Positions 28,178 to 40,470 of a stretch of DNA of 64,000 nt are shown piece by piece. A model generated the notes under the pieces. That model was not told the DNA's origin. It made no database searches and saw nothing but the letters and a program-made list of their open reading frames with translations. The position numbers and the translations under genes were made by a program. Within the stretch, counting starts at the first letter, position 1. The number at the start of each line of letters is the position of its first letter. Where the stretch lies: NCBI GenBank assembly GCA_012934845.2, contig WNNJ02000204.1, forward strand, positions 44,287-108,286. Direction: 5' to 3'. The DNA is from Pomphorhynchus laevis (Eukaryota > Acanthocephala > Palaeacanthocephala > Echinorhynchida > Pomphorhynchidae).

Positions 28178-31068
28178 ACTCTTTCGCCACAGCACACGGT
28201 TTCCGCCTCGGTCTCCTCAACACTAGATCTATTCTCAATAAATCCGATCTTATCCTCAACGTATTCACCAAGCAATCCATCGATCTCTTCTGCCTCACCG
28301 AATCCTGGCACTCAGATTCCGACGACCTTTCCATTCGCCGCCTGCTCTCTGCCGGTTGCTCCCTAGTCGAATCCGCCCGTCTCCTCAGCTCATGCCCTTC
28401 TAAATTCTCTAATCATGACGGCATTGTCGCATTCGCCCGTCACCCCGCGTCTCTTCGCAAAATCAATTCCCCTTTCAGTCCTTGCTCTTTTAAATTGCTC
28501 ACTTGTCGTTCTTCTAACCCGATCACTCTAGATCTCGCCATTGTATACCGTCCTGGTTCATCAGCTCCTACTGCCTTATTTTTTACCAAACTCGGTGACC
28601 TCCTTTCTCATTGTGCTTTGTCCTCAATCCCTTCACTCGTTCTAGGCGACTTCAATATCCGCCTAGACCGCCCCTCTTCCAAGGATTCCATCCGGTTCAT
28701 CAACATTTTATCCTACTACAATTACAAACTAATCTCCACTGCCCCCACACATATACTTGGTGGGGCACTCGACATCATCGCTGTCCCCGATCATTTTGCT
28801 GCCTACACCTCACTGTCCATCTCTGATCCTGGTCTATCCGATCTTTTGTTATCACCCTTGATCTCACTCGCAACCACACCCCTGCTCACACACCTACAAT
28901 CCTACGTCGCCCTTGGAGAAATCTTGACCGCTCCCTTCTCCGCTCTGCCTTACTCAAATCGTCTCTATCATTACCCACAATAACATATTCATCTCCTCAC
29001 GATCTCGCCTTTCTTTTCGACTCTGAACTCACATCCACTCTCGATATTCTCTTGCCCTTCAAGTCTCACCCACACCGTCGCTTGCACCGTGCCCCATGGT
29101 TTGACATCCAATGCCTACTATCAAAGCGTCGACTCCGCCATGCTTTTCGAGTCTATCACCGCTCTCTCAGACGTGATTTCCGCTCAATCACTCCGTCTTT
29201 CCGTGATTCCTATCTTGCTCTTCGCCGGTCTCATCTCAACCTACTACGTACCAAATGCAACTCCTTATGGCAGCATAAAATCATCACTTCATTCAACTCT
29301 AAGACTCTCTGGCATACTTTTAACTCAATCCTTGCTCGCTCCTCTTCGCCGTGCAACATCAATGCCAATGATTATTCGTCATTTCTCCAGACTAAAGTAT
29401 CCACGTTGCTCTCTCACACCCCGGTCTCCATCCTATCCCACTCTGCCCAGTCTAATCTCATCCTTCCGGAACTCTTTCATCTTCTCCCAGTCTCACCTAC
29501 AGAAGTATCATCTGTCCTCATGTCCTTGCCCAACAAAACCTCACCTACCGATCCCCTGCCTACTCACATATTAAAATCTATATGCTCATCGATATCCCCA
29601 TTTCTCACAACCTTGTTTAACTCGTCCATCCGCAGTCGTATCTTCCCTTCACACTGGAAATCCGCAATCGTTCGTCCCCTCCTTAAGAAACAATCGCTCG
29701 ACCCCTCCCTTCCTTCTAGCTATCGCCCCATTTCACTACTCCCTACTCTTTCTAAGCTCTTAGAACGCCTCATCTTAATACAAATCAACGCTTATCTCTC
29801 CTCATCCAATCTGTACCCTCCTTTCCAATCCGCTTTCCGCTCTAATCACTCGACAGAAATCGCATGCATAAAAGTGTACAACGACTTACTCATTTCTCGA
29901 GACAAGGCTCTATATAGTGTTCTCATCTCCCTCGACCTCTCCTCCGCATTCGACATTGTCGACCACTCCGTCCTCCTTTCTCGCCTTCGTTATGATTACG
30001 GATTTTCTTCCTCCTCCGTAGCATGGTTCGCCTCATATCTATCCGACCGTTCCTTTCGCGTCTGTTCTAATTCATCATCCTCCCCTCCCATCCCTATTTT
30101 TTGCGGGGTCCCACAAGGTTCAGTCCTAGGTCCCCTGCTTTTCTCTCTTTCTGCTTGGCGATCTATCTCCATTTATCAAACCTTACTCCTTTAACGTCAT
30201 GCAATACGCCGATGACATTCTAATCTATGCTCACGCACCCGCATTTCGCATACACGATATCGGCATTTCTGCCTCCAAATGTCTTTATTCTATCCACAAA
30301 CGTCTCTCCAATCTCCATCTCGTTCTAAACCCCGAAAAGTCCAAAATAATGTGGATCCTTCCCCGTAAACCAAACATATCTCCTCCCATTGTATCTTTTG
30401 CCTCATCGATCATCCCTATAGTCCACAATCTCACTTTCTTAGGCTTCCATTTCGATGATCACCTTTCCCTTAAACCCTTCGTCCGTGACAAGGTCCGCTC
30501 GTCTAACTTAATTCTCCGTGACATCTGCCGTATCCGCCCCCTTATCGACTTCCGTTCTTGTATTTCTCTTCTTTCATCGCTTCTTTTCCCTAAAATTGAT
30601 TACAGCCTTAGCCTTTTCGCCAATTCTCCAAAATCCATCATCCTACCCCTACAACGAATAATCAACACCGCCGTTCGAGTGCTCTTTCGTCTCCGTCACT
30701 TCGACCACACATCCACATATTTTGCCCAACTCTCCTGGTCTACCATCCACATCCGCATCAAACTCCGCCTTCTTCTCGTTACTTTTCGTCTCATCGCTGT
30801 CGGCTCCCCATCGTTCATCAACCTTCCTTTCTTAGACGACACTCGCCCCACCTCGCTATCGCTGCGTTCCCGTTATACCTCTTACTCCACGTTCCTAATT
30901 ACTCCAACAACTACGGTCTCCGATCCTTCCTCGTCGCCGACTCACTCGCCTGGAATCAACTCCCTCTCGACGTCCGCCGCGCTCCCTCCTTTATCACATT
31001 CAAACACCTCCTCCGTTTACACCTTCTCTACACCTGATTCACAGTTTTGTTTTGTTGTGGTCATGTAA
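28141..31068 (+). mobile_element. LINE A ORF2 (endonuclease and reverse transcriptase), CR1/L2-like
   Basis: An AP-type endonuclease lies at 28141-28983: GLLNTRSILNKSD, CLTESWHSD, IVYRPGS, LVLGDFNIRL. The RT runs from 29052: RPISLLPTLSKLLERL, SAFRSNHSTEIACIKV, LDLSSAFDIVDH (motif A), CGVPQGSVLGPLLF (motif B) and, after a frame change, VMQYADDILIYAHA (motif C). The C-terminal region has LPLQRIINTAVRVLFRL and SLFANSPKS. Two or three frame changes break the frame, so this copy is probably inactive but young. The sense strand is strikingly pyrimidine-rich. With the 5' UTR and tail, the element is about 4.5 kb. Confidence 0.88.
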
Positions 31069-31115
31069 GCGTGCGCTGGCACGCATTTGCCACGTTAAAA
31101 TAAATTGTTTTTTTT
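31069..31115 (+). mobile_element. LINE A 3' end with conserved hairpin
   Basis: gcgtgc and gcacgc (31069-31084, 4-nt loop) form a stem just downstream of the tggtcatgtaa that ends ORF2. It is followed by atttgccacgttaaaataaa and a T-rich tail. The same arrangement ends the other LINE A copies. Confidence 0.85.
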
Positions 31116-31527
31116 TAATTATTGTATTAAAACAAATAATTGAGGGTATAAAAACTAAAATTCGATTATTGATAAACTTTTAGGTGTAAAAATAGTAATT
31201 TTTGTGGTTTGTATTATATGTAGTATATAACATAATAACGAGTATATGCATAATAACGAGCATTATATATATTCTTATATATTATATGAATTTAAAAATC
31301 AAAAATACATCAAAAGTTTGTAAATATACGTAAAATACAAATGTACTTTTAATTTTGTCTGTAAATTTGTTAAATTAATCAATACAGATCGTCAACTTTT
31401 TCTTTTGCAATATAGAAATACAAAAATATTTATATCTAAACATTACATTATCCTATTTATAATTTTAATTTTCTATAAATAGAAATATACAAATGGTAAT
31501 ATACATGGTAATATACAAATGTCTTAC
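31116..31527. other. AT-rich spacer / intron of the carboxypeptidase gene
   Basis: No exon seen. On the minus strand this is the start of an intron of the carboxypeptidase gene. Confidence 0.6.
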
Positions 31528-32334
31528 AGCCTTCTGGCCATTCCGCCACGGTGATTGTCAGCATATATTTTAGCAATATTCTCTACCAAGTCATTATCTG
31601 AGCAATCACTGCTACCATTGTAAAACAAGAAGTCTAGCGGATAAGACACAAGCAAGGCACCTCCGTGAAAATTGGCGGAAAGTAGAAACGGTACTGATTT
31701 TGCCCATTCTATGACGGCTCTGGTTTCTGGTTGACAACGTGTAATCGGCTTTCTCGACAATACAGGAAAATCACGATTTAAATCAATACCGTTTGCATTA
31801 TGTCTTGTATATGGGCCAGCTATCTTGTAGCTAGAAGGCAGGCAGGTACCTTCGTCTGAATTAGCATAGCCGTCCGGATTCATAGTTGGCAATATGTAAA
31901 CTTCTGTCGTATTTAAAATTTGATAAACATTCCAATCACTTTCGTAATGCTCAACAAGGTAGATGATGAGTTTAATTAGTAATTGCCGTGATAAGGCTTC
32001 ATCACCATGCATATTCCCGATGTATCGAACTTTTGGTTTTAATGGATCCACATTATGCTTATTGGTTATTCTAACAGCCAAAAGATTTAAACCATTAACA
32101 CTTGTTCCAATGTCGAAAAAATCTATTAAGTGAGGATAGTCGAATGCAAATTCAGTAAGCTTAGAATGCATCTCAGAGTGGGTATCATAGCACTGAATCG
32201 GGTCATAGTGAATGCACTTGCGATCAGTAAAACTTGTGAGTATGTCTTGTAATGATTGAACATGTGAACTTGATATGGCTGTGCGGGTATAGACTAGACG
32301 GATAGATAAGAACACGCTTAACACCACGAAATAC
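31528..32334 (-). CDS. M14 metallocarboxypeptidase, N/E (CPD/CPE/CPM-like) subfamily, one large exon
   Basis: One exon of 807 nt on the minus strand, bounded by an acceptor (ttttaatttag) and a donor (gtaaga). It encodes about 268 residues: the end of a signal peptide (YFVVLSVFLSIRLVYT), then the peptidase. Zinc ligands are His and Glu in GNMHGDEAL and His in LSANFHGGALL. Substrate-binding residues lie in NPDGY and NGIDLNRDFP. These features and ETRAVIEWAK point to the regulatory N/E group, which removes C-terminal Arg/Lys from peptides in the secretory pathway. The exon stops before the catalytic Glu and the transthyretin-like domain, which must lie on later exons. Those were not found before 26600, where LINE A and the satellite intervene. 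The first exon with the Met was also not found. Confidence 0.88.
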
Positions 32335-32739
32335 CTAAATTAAAATACCGAAGTCAGTACTTTTCAAAATCTATAAGAAAATGTTCCAATCACTATTTTT
32401 TCACGAAAGAGGTCAATCTGAAGCTGTTTATAAATTTCATTGTATATAGAAAGTTAATACCTAATATAATCTTGATCTATTAAGAATATTGAACTTTTTT
32501 AAATTTATTGTGATTGAAGTTAGTTAGATACTGTATAAACGTGCATCTCGAATAAGATCAGTTAACTGAGTTTACTTAATTTAGTCTACTTTGACTAATG
32601 AGAAACACACAAGAACAACAAAATAATTTAACGTTACATCTTGTCAAATAAACTGTTCATTACTTTAAAGTATTATACTGACTATTAAGTATACGTTTTG
32701 AGGAAAATTTTAAATTATGGCATTAACATAAATTTGGTT
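32335..32739. other. 5' side of the carboxypeptidase exon
   Basis: AT-rich. It should hold an intron and perhaps the first exon and promoter of the carboxypeptidase gene, but I cannot place them. Confidence 0.45.
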
Positions 32740-34205
32740 AAAATTCAGAATAAACTATTTATTATTACTATAGACTATATTTATAAGAAAGGGGATAGTT
32801 CGTCCATTGACAATTATAGGCCTATTAGTCTCACTTGCGTGTGTTGTCGTGTGCTAGAAAGATTGATTAAGCGACGAATAATAGAATTTCTAAATATATT
32901 TCAAATTTTGAACCCAGCACAGCATGGCTTCCGAAAAGGTTATTCCACGACTACTAATCTTGTACATGCACGTGAAAATTGGTATCACTATTATGATCAA
33001 GGTATACCAGTTGATGTCATTTTCGTTGATTTCTCAAAAGCGTTCGACTCAGTTAATCACACGCGTCTTATTGAGAAGTTGGAGCACATTCATCGTGATA
33101 AGAGGATCGTAAACTGGATTCGTGTATTCCTTTCCAACCGACAAAGTGTCGTACGAGTAAGTGAGTCGATGTCGAGTCCATTTCCAGTGTTGCTAGGTGT
33201 TCCACAGGGAAGTGTATTGGGTCCCATCTTATTCAGTCTTTATATCAACGATTTGATACCAAATATCAGTTCATTCAGTTTATTATATGCAGATGATCTT
33301 AAAGTTTGGCGACTTATTATTTCCGATCTTGACAAACAGCATTTACAAAGCGACGTCGACGTTATATCCAATTGGTCTATACGAAATCACTTGAGGATCA
33401 ATTCCGCTAAATGTACATGTATGCGTATATCACGAAGATCATGTGATCATCTTGGAGGTGAGTACCAGTTTGGTTCAATTAGTATCGAAAGAACCCACTC
33501 ATATAAAGATTTGGGAGTTTGGGTTTGTGCTGACTTATCTACTCGAAAGCATTCAGACTACGTGTGTTGCATCACAAAACGCTTAATAGGACATACTCGT
33601 CGAGCTCTGATAGGCATAGATCTGTTATGTTACCATACCTTAGCAAATGCGTTTTTCTTGAGCCATATCTTATACGCATCGCCAGCTTGTTATCCCGAAA
33701 CTACTTACGAGCGTCGTGCATTGGAGAAAGTGTTCAGATCAACAACTAAATTAGTCTCAGGGCTGCATATTTTTGGCTACGCGAAACGCCTACAGATATT
33801 AAAAATGCCTTGTCTGCGATACATCCGTGACAAGCGAGATATCTCTCTTGTTTGGAAAATTCTGCATACTAAAGATCATCCACTGTCACATCTACTGCAA
33901 CTGCGAGGTCAACCTTCTCTTCGCGGATTCTGAAAACACAAAGGTACATGAATGCAGTTTCCTGCTTTGCCAAACGAGTCGTACGATCTTGGAATTCGCT
34001 TCAGAGTGCGACCGTTTTGTCGTCTACTGCTTCAAGTTTTTGCGCCCTACTGGATGATGACCATTCCTTCTCAAGACAACGGTAGGATTTTCAGTTGTTC
34101 ATCTGATGAGGGAGGGACAAAACGACTCTTATTCTTTTTATTCTTTTTATTTTATGAAGCAACTTGTAAAGAGCCTCGGCTCAATTTGTTGTCACTTAAT
34201 AATAA
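32740..34205 (+). mobile_element. LINE D, CR1-like, 5'-truncated
   Basis: A 411-codon open frame (32698-33933) holds nearly the whole RT: NYRPISLTCVCCRVLERL, AQHGFRKGYSTTTNLVHA, VIFVDFSKAFDSVNH (motif A), LLGVPQGSVLGPILFSLYIN (motif B), FSLLYADDLKVW (motif C), YKDLGVWVCADL and YASPACYPETT. One frame change follows, then the usual LINE C-terminus VRSWNSLQSATVLS at about 33985-34045. A short 3' UTR ends in an aataataatag-type tail at about 34205. The endonuclease is absent. It meets LINE E tail to tail. Confidence 0.85.
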
Positions 34206-35700
34206 TAGACCACCAAAATAGCGCGCAGGCTCATACAGGTGCGTCACCATATGTAAAAGGGAATATAAAGAAAGTAAAAACAGAAAAGACTCAAAGAAAA
34301 ATTGGGGGGGGGTCGTCCATATTGTCCTTCAACTTGTTTTTAAGGAGATCCCTAAAAGTCCTCCGATTAGTTGCCATCAGAATTTTCATTGGGAGGATGT
34401 TCCACACGTGAACTACGCGGCTGCTAAACACTGCGGAAGGATGAAAAGACGTATTTTCGCGACAAGCAACATCAATGTCCTCTCAGATTAAGTCGGGTGG
34501 GCACAGATTGAATATCGGTGCATAAATAACCACTGGACGAAAATATGTTGTAAGCCGTGGTCAAGTCGCTCTCCATACGGCTGTACTCGATCGTCTGTAT
34601 TCCAAATTTACGCATACGCTCTGCATATAGGAAAGCGAATAGCCCACGCACAAGTTTGGAGCACCATCTCAAAGGTTTTTCGAAAAATCTACGATCACGT
34701 TTTGTAGTAAGATATGCTGCAGGAGATGCATATGTCAAAATAGGCCAGATGTGTCTGTTAAATATCCTAACGAAAAGAGATCCAGAAACGCTATGGAAGA
34801 CACGCAATAGTATGCCAAGCTGGTAGATTGTTCGGGATGCAACAGTCACGTTGTGAGAGGTTGTCTTCAGGTCGGCTATTATCACCACACCCAAGTCAGT
34901 GAACTTTTCGACTTTCTGGATCATTACTCCAATATAGTATTATCTCCGGAAAACGTCGGCTAATATGCATATGAGCACACTTAGCAACGTTCCATCTAAG
35001 CCCATGAGTATGTGCCCACGAGTGGATCATATTGAGATCAGACTGAACAGAGTCAACATCCAACAACGATGTAATTTGGTTCTATATTTTAAAGTCGTCA
35101 GCGTATATCAGAGATGGCGAATGGATCATGTTAGGAAGTTCATTTACATACAACGTAATCAAGATGGGTGAGAGAACAGAGCCATGTAAAGAACCACAGG
35201 TCATCGAAATGGCTGTGGAGAGACGTCCATCACGACAAACATATAAATAGACCGCAATAGACCGCAATCATACAATAGACCGCAATCCAGTCTATTAACC
35301 AAGAATCGAACGAGTAATGCTGAAGAGTTCGGATAAGATTATCGTGAGATACGGTGTCGAACGCTTTCAAGAGGTCGACAAAAATAATGTCGATATTTGC
35401 ACCCTCAGATTTCAAAGAAAACCATCTTTCGCGACCCAACATAAGATTGGTTGTGGTAGAGTGACGTGCTCGAAAGCCATGTTGTGCATTGGTCATGATA
35501 TTTGCGCTTACGACATGACGTTTCATACTAGAGAGAATGATACGTTCCATGACCTTACTGCAGATGCACGTTAAGCTAATCGAGCGATAATTTTCGACTT
35601 TAGATACGTCTCCATTTTTATAGATTGAGGCTACAATTGCATTTCGGCAATCGTCGGGGATGACGCCAGATTCCAAACATTAATTGAAAATACTAGTAAG
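34206..35700 (-). mobile_element. LINE E, CR1-like, 5'-truncated, antisense
   Basis: RT pieces from high to low coordinates: NAIVASIYKNGDVSKVENYR, AQHGFRARHSTTTNLML and IIFVDLLKAFDTVSHDNL at 35230-35676; HGSVLSPILITLYVNELP and LIYADDFKI at 35082-35260; then DLGVVIIADL, LTYASPAAYLTTKRDR and LNLRGH at 34472-34924. Close to LINE D in sequence but in several frames. Its 3' end abuts the 3' end of LINE D. Confidence 0.82.
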
Positions 35701-35869
35701 AGGGCAGTATATCATGGCTGCGAAGTTATTTAGAAAAAATAGACGTTATTTCGTTTGGCCCCGCCGAGATAGTATATTTTAGCTCATGTTGAGAATTATT
35801 TACAAAGTCAAAAGTCATTATTTACAAAGTCTCACCTGCCGAAGTCTCATCTGTCCTCATGTATTTGCA

Positions 35870-36230
35870 TTACAATGGATAGCACTCTCATCCCCTGCCT
35901 TATGGGATCGGCAGGTGAGGTTAAGAGACACGTTCGTCGCTAATACAAAATCTCGATCAATACGACAACGTATATTTGAAGCAGCTGTAAACAAGGCGTA
36001 CGAACTTGTACGGACTTTGGAAGATAATCATACACAAGCCAGTAATTTTAAGGAACAATCTAATTTAAATATGGACTGCGAATTAATGGTAACTAACGAA
36101 GTTCATAAAACGTAACCAGATGAACACCCTAGCGAACTGCAATGCAACTCAGTCAAACGTCGCAAATGCTACTTATGCAAAGATACAATTCCCAAACGTG
36201 ATCGATGCCCTGCTAAGAATGTAAAGTTGC
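35870..36230 (+). mobile_element. Ty3/gypsy-like gag fossil
   Basis: Short, old, broken piece of an LTR-type retroelement: the end of a Gag-like domain followed by a zinc-knuckle region. No terminal repeats were seen. LINE A copy 2 begins directly after it, so it may have been interrupted by that insertion. Confidence 0.65.
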
Positions 36231-37765
36231 ATACCTCATCCTCCCAGAACTCTTTCATATTATCCCTGCCTCACCTGTCGAAGGCTCATCTGTTCTCATG
36301 TCTGTGCCCAACAAAATATCACCAGTCGATCCCCTACCTACCCCATACTTAAATCATATGCTCATCGATATCTCCTTTCATCATTACATTGTATAGCTCA
36401 TCCATCCGCAGTAGTATATTCCATTTACACTGGAAAGAACGCCTCATCTTAATACAGATCAACGTGTATCTCTCTTCATCCAATCTGTACCCTCTTTTCA
36501 ATTCGCTTTCCGCTCTAAATACTCCACATAAATCGCATGCATGAAATTTTACAACGACCTACTCATTTCTCGTTACAAGGCTCTATATAGTGTTCTCATC
36601 TCCCTCGACCTATCATCCGCCTTCGACATCGACGACCAGTCCATCCTCCTTTCTCGCCTTCGTTATAATTACGGATTTTATTCCTCATTCGTAGCATGGT
36701 TTGCCTCATATCTATTCGACCGTTCTTTTTCAACCTCCCTTTCCATCCCTATTTTCTGCAGAGTCCCACATGGTTCAGTCCTAGGTCCCCTGTTTTTTTC
36801 TCTTCTGCTTGGCGATTTCTCTTTGTTTATCTAACATTACTCAATTAACATCATGTAATACGCCGATGGCATTCTCATCTATGCTCATGCACCCGCACAT
36901 TGCATACACTATATCGCAATTTCTGCCTCTAACTGTATTTCTTCTATCTACAAACGTCTCTCTAATCTTCGTCTCGTTCTAAACCCCGACAAGTCCAAAA
37001 CGATGTGGATCCTCCCCAGTCAACCTAACTCATATCCTCCCCCTGTATCTTTTACCTTATCAATCATCCCCATAGTCCACAATCTCACTTTCTTAGGATA
37101 CCATTTCGATGATCACCTTTCCCTTAAACCTTTCGTCCGTGACAATATCCGCTCGTCTAACTTAATTCTCGGTAACATCCGCGGTATCCGCCTTCTTATC
37201 GACATCCGTACTTGTATGCATCTTCTTTCATCGCTTCTCTTCCCTAAAATCGATTACTGCATCAGATTTTCGCCAATTCTCCAAACTCCATCATCCCAAC
37301 CATACAACGCATCATCAACTCCGCCGTTCGAGTACTCCTACTTCTCCGTCGCTTCGACCACCCATATATTACACAAGTCTCCTGTCCCACCATTTACATC
37401 CGATTCAAACTCCGCCTTCTTCTCGTCACTTTTCGTCTCATCGCTATTGGCTCCCCCGTCATTCATCAACCTCCATTATCAGACGACACTCGCCCAACCT
37501 CTCTCTATCTCTGCATTCTCGTCATTCCGTCCCACGTTCCCAAATACTCTATCAACTGCGGTCTCCGATCCTCCTTTGTCGCCGCCTTCTCGACTGAAAT
37601 CAGTTTCCTCTCGACGTCCGCCGCGCTTCCTCCTTTATCACATTCAAATACCTCATCAGTTCCCATCTTATTCACACATGATTTAGACTTTTGTTTATTT
37701 ATTTTTATGTGTGGTCATGTAAGCATGCGCCAGCACGCCTTTGCTACGTAAAAATAAATATATTT
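36231..37765 (+). mobile_element. LINE A copy 2, 5'-truncated and degenerate
   Basis: Matches LINE A from about 29459 to the 3' end with many substitutions and small indels. Recognisable pieces are LISLDLSSAFDIDDQ at 36541-36834, the motif-B remnant PHGSVLGPLFF, and the C-terminal region at 37003-37686 (MWILPSQPN, FDDHLSLKPFVRD). The 3' hairpin at 37723-37738 has one mismatch (gcatgc/gcacgc). Older than copies 1 and 3. Confidence 0.85.
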
Positions 37766-37939
37766 TTAAGCGTGCCATGTACTTTTTGTGAATCAAAACC
37801 AAAAAATACGAATGGTTGTTGATTGTTTAAAAAATTCAATAAATTTGCACATCGTAATGCCTTCCCGCTTCCGATAATTGATGATCTGATAAACAAACTG
37901 GCTACATATTAAATTTACAGTTGTTTTGATCTAAAATCA

Positions 37940-38300
37940 GCATAACATCAGATTTTGTTGCAAAGAGACGAGCGTCACTATACAGCTTTTGAGGTAAATA
38001 AATGCTTAATATTTCAAGCGTCCACCGTTCGGCCTCACGAAAGCTGTTTTCGTTTTCCAACGAGTCATTACTGCGTTAATTTAAAAGAAAAAACTAGTAG
38101 ATATTTACGCTTACCTGGATGATGTAGTGTTCGGTTGTCGAAGTAAAGATCAGCATGATATAAATTTGAACCATTTCCTATATGTCGCCACAAAATATAA
38201 TATAACCCTGAACAATTCAAAGTGTGTATTTGCGTCTCCGTGTATCATACATGCTTATCACATCTCTAGAAGAAAAATGTCCTATGATCCAAACTAAGTA
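37940..38300 (+). mobile_element. Ty3/gypsy-like reverse transcriptase fossil
   Basis: Short broken fragment of an LTR-type RT, recognised by its FGL-type and YLDD-type regions. It is trapped between LINE A copies 2 and 3. It may belong with the gag fossil at 35870-36230, separated by the LINE insertion. Confidence 0.65.
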
Positions 38301-38342
38301 ATTTTAGTTACATATCCTCCTCTCCTCACGGTCTCGGAATTT

Positions 38343-40470
38343 AACATATTCATCTCCTCACGATCTCGCCTTTCTTTTCGACTCTGAACTCACATCCACT
38401 CTCGATATTATCTTGCCCTTCAAGTCTCACCCACACCGTCGCTTGCACCGTGTCCCATGGTTTGACATCCAATGCCTACTATCAAAGCGTCGACTCCACC
38501 ATGCTTTTCGAGTCTATCACCGCTCTCTCAGACGTGATTTCCGCTCGATCACTCCGTCTTTCCGTGATTCCTATCTTGCTCTTCGCCGGTCTCATCTCAA
38601 CCTACTACGTACCAAATGCAACTCCTTCTGGCAGCATAAAATCATCACTTCATTCAACTCTAAGACTCTCTGGCATACTTTTAACTCAATCCTTGCTCGC
38701 TCCTCTTCGCCGTGCAACATCAATGCTAATGATTATTCGTCATTTCTCCAAACTAAAGTATCCACGTTGCTCTCTCACACCTTGGTCTCCATCCTATCCC
38801 ACTCTGCCCAGTCTAATCTCATCCTGCCGGAATTCTTTCATCTTCTCCCTGTCTCACCTACAGAAGTATAATATGTCCTCATGGCCTTGCCCAACAAAAC
38901 CTCACCTGCCGATTCCCTGCCTACTCACATATTAAAATATATATGCTCATCGATATCCTTATTTCTCACAACCTTGTTTAATTCGTCCATCCGCAGTCGT
39001 ATCTTCCCTTGACACTGGAAATCTGCAATCGTTCGTCCCCTCCTTAAGAAACAATCGCTCGACCCCTCCCTTCCTTCTAGCTATCGCCTTATTTCACTAC
39101 TCCCTACTCTTTCTAAGCTCTTAGAACGCCTCATCTTAATACAAATCAACGCTTATCTCTCCTCATCCAATCTGTACCCTCCTTTCCAATCCGCTTTCCG
39201 CTCTAATCACTCGACAGAAATCGCATGCATAAAAGTGTACAACGACTTACTCATTTCTCAAGACAATGCTCTATAGAGTGATCTCATCTCCCTCGACCCC
39301 TTCCCCGCATTCGACATTGTCGACCACTCCGTCCTCCTTTCTCGCCTTCGTTATGATTACGGCTTTTCTTCCTCCTCCGTAGCATGGTTCGCCTCATATC
39401 TATCCGACCGTTCCTTTCGCGTCTTCTAATTCCTCATCCTCCCCTTCCATCCCTATTTTTTGCGGGGTCCCACAAGGTTCAGTCCTAGGTCCCCTGCTTT
39501 TCTCTCTTCTGCTTGGCGATCTCTCTCCGTTTATCAAACCTTACTCCTTTAACGTCATGCAATACGCCGATGACATTCTAATATATGCTCATGCACCCGC
39601 ACATCGCGTACACGATATCGGTATTTCTGCCTCTAACTGTCTTTCTTCTATCTACAAACGTCTCTCCAATCTCCATCTCGTTCTAAACCCCGAAAAGTCC
39701 AAAATAATGTGGATCCTTCCCGTAAACCAAACATATCTCCTCCCATTGTACCTTTTGCCTCATCGATCATCCCTATAGTCCACAATCTCACTTTCTTAGA
39801 CTTCCATTTCGATGATCACCTTTCCCTTAAACCCTTCGTCCGTGACAAGGTCCGCTCATCTAACTTAATTCTCCGTGACATCCGCCGTATCCGCCCCCTT
39901 ATCGACTTCCGTTCTTGTATGTCTCTTCTTTCATCGCTTCTTTTCCCTAAAATCGATTACTGCCTTAGCCTTTTCGCAATTCTCCAAAATCCATCATCCT
40001 ACCCCTACAACGAATAATCAACACCGCCGTTCGAGTGCTCTTTCGTCTCCGTCACTTCGACCACACATCCACATATTTTGCCCAACTCTCCTGGTCTACC
40101 ATCCACATCCGCATCAAACTCCGCCTTCTTCTCGTTACTTTTCGTCTCATCGCTGTCGGCTCCCCATCGTTCATCAACCTTCCTTTCTTAGACGACACTC
40201 GCCCCACCTCGCTATCGCTGCGTTCCCGTTATACCTCTTACTCCACGTTCCTAATTACTCCAACAACTACGGTCTCCGATCCTTCCTCGTCGCCGACTCA
40301 CTCGCCTGGAATCAACTCCCTCTCGACGTCCGCCGCGCTCCCTCCTTTATCACATTCAAACACCTCCTCCGTTTACACCTTCTCTACACCTGATTCACAG
40401 TTTTGTTTTGTTGTGGTCATGTAAGCGTGCGCTGGCACGCATTTGTCACGTTAAAATAAATCCTTTTTTA
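38343..40470 (+). mobile_element. LINE A copy 3, 5'-truncated, nearly identical to LINE A
   Basis: From taacatattcatctcctcac onward it follows 28983-31105 almost base for base, with scattered substitutions and a few single-base indels. It starts in the endonuclease-RT linker, includes QYADDILIYAHAPAHR at about 39557, and ends with the same hairpin (40425-40440) and acgttaaaataaa tail. The high identity marks recent copying. Confidence 0.92.
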
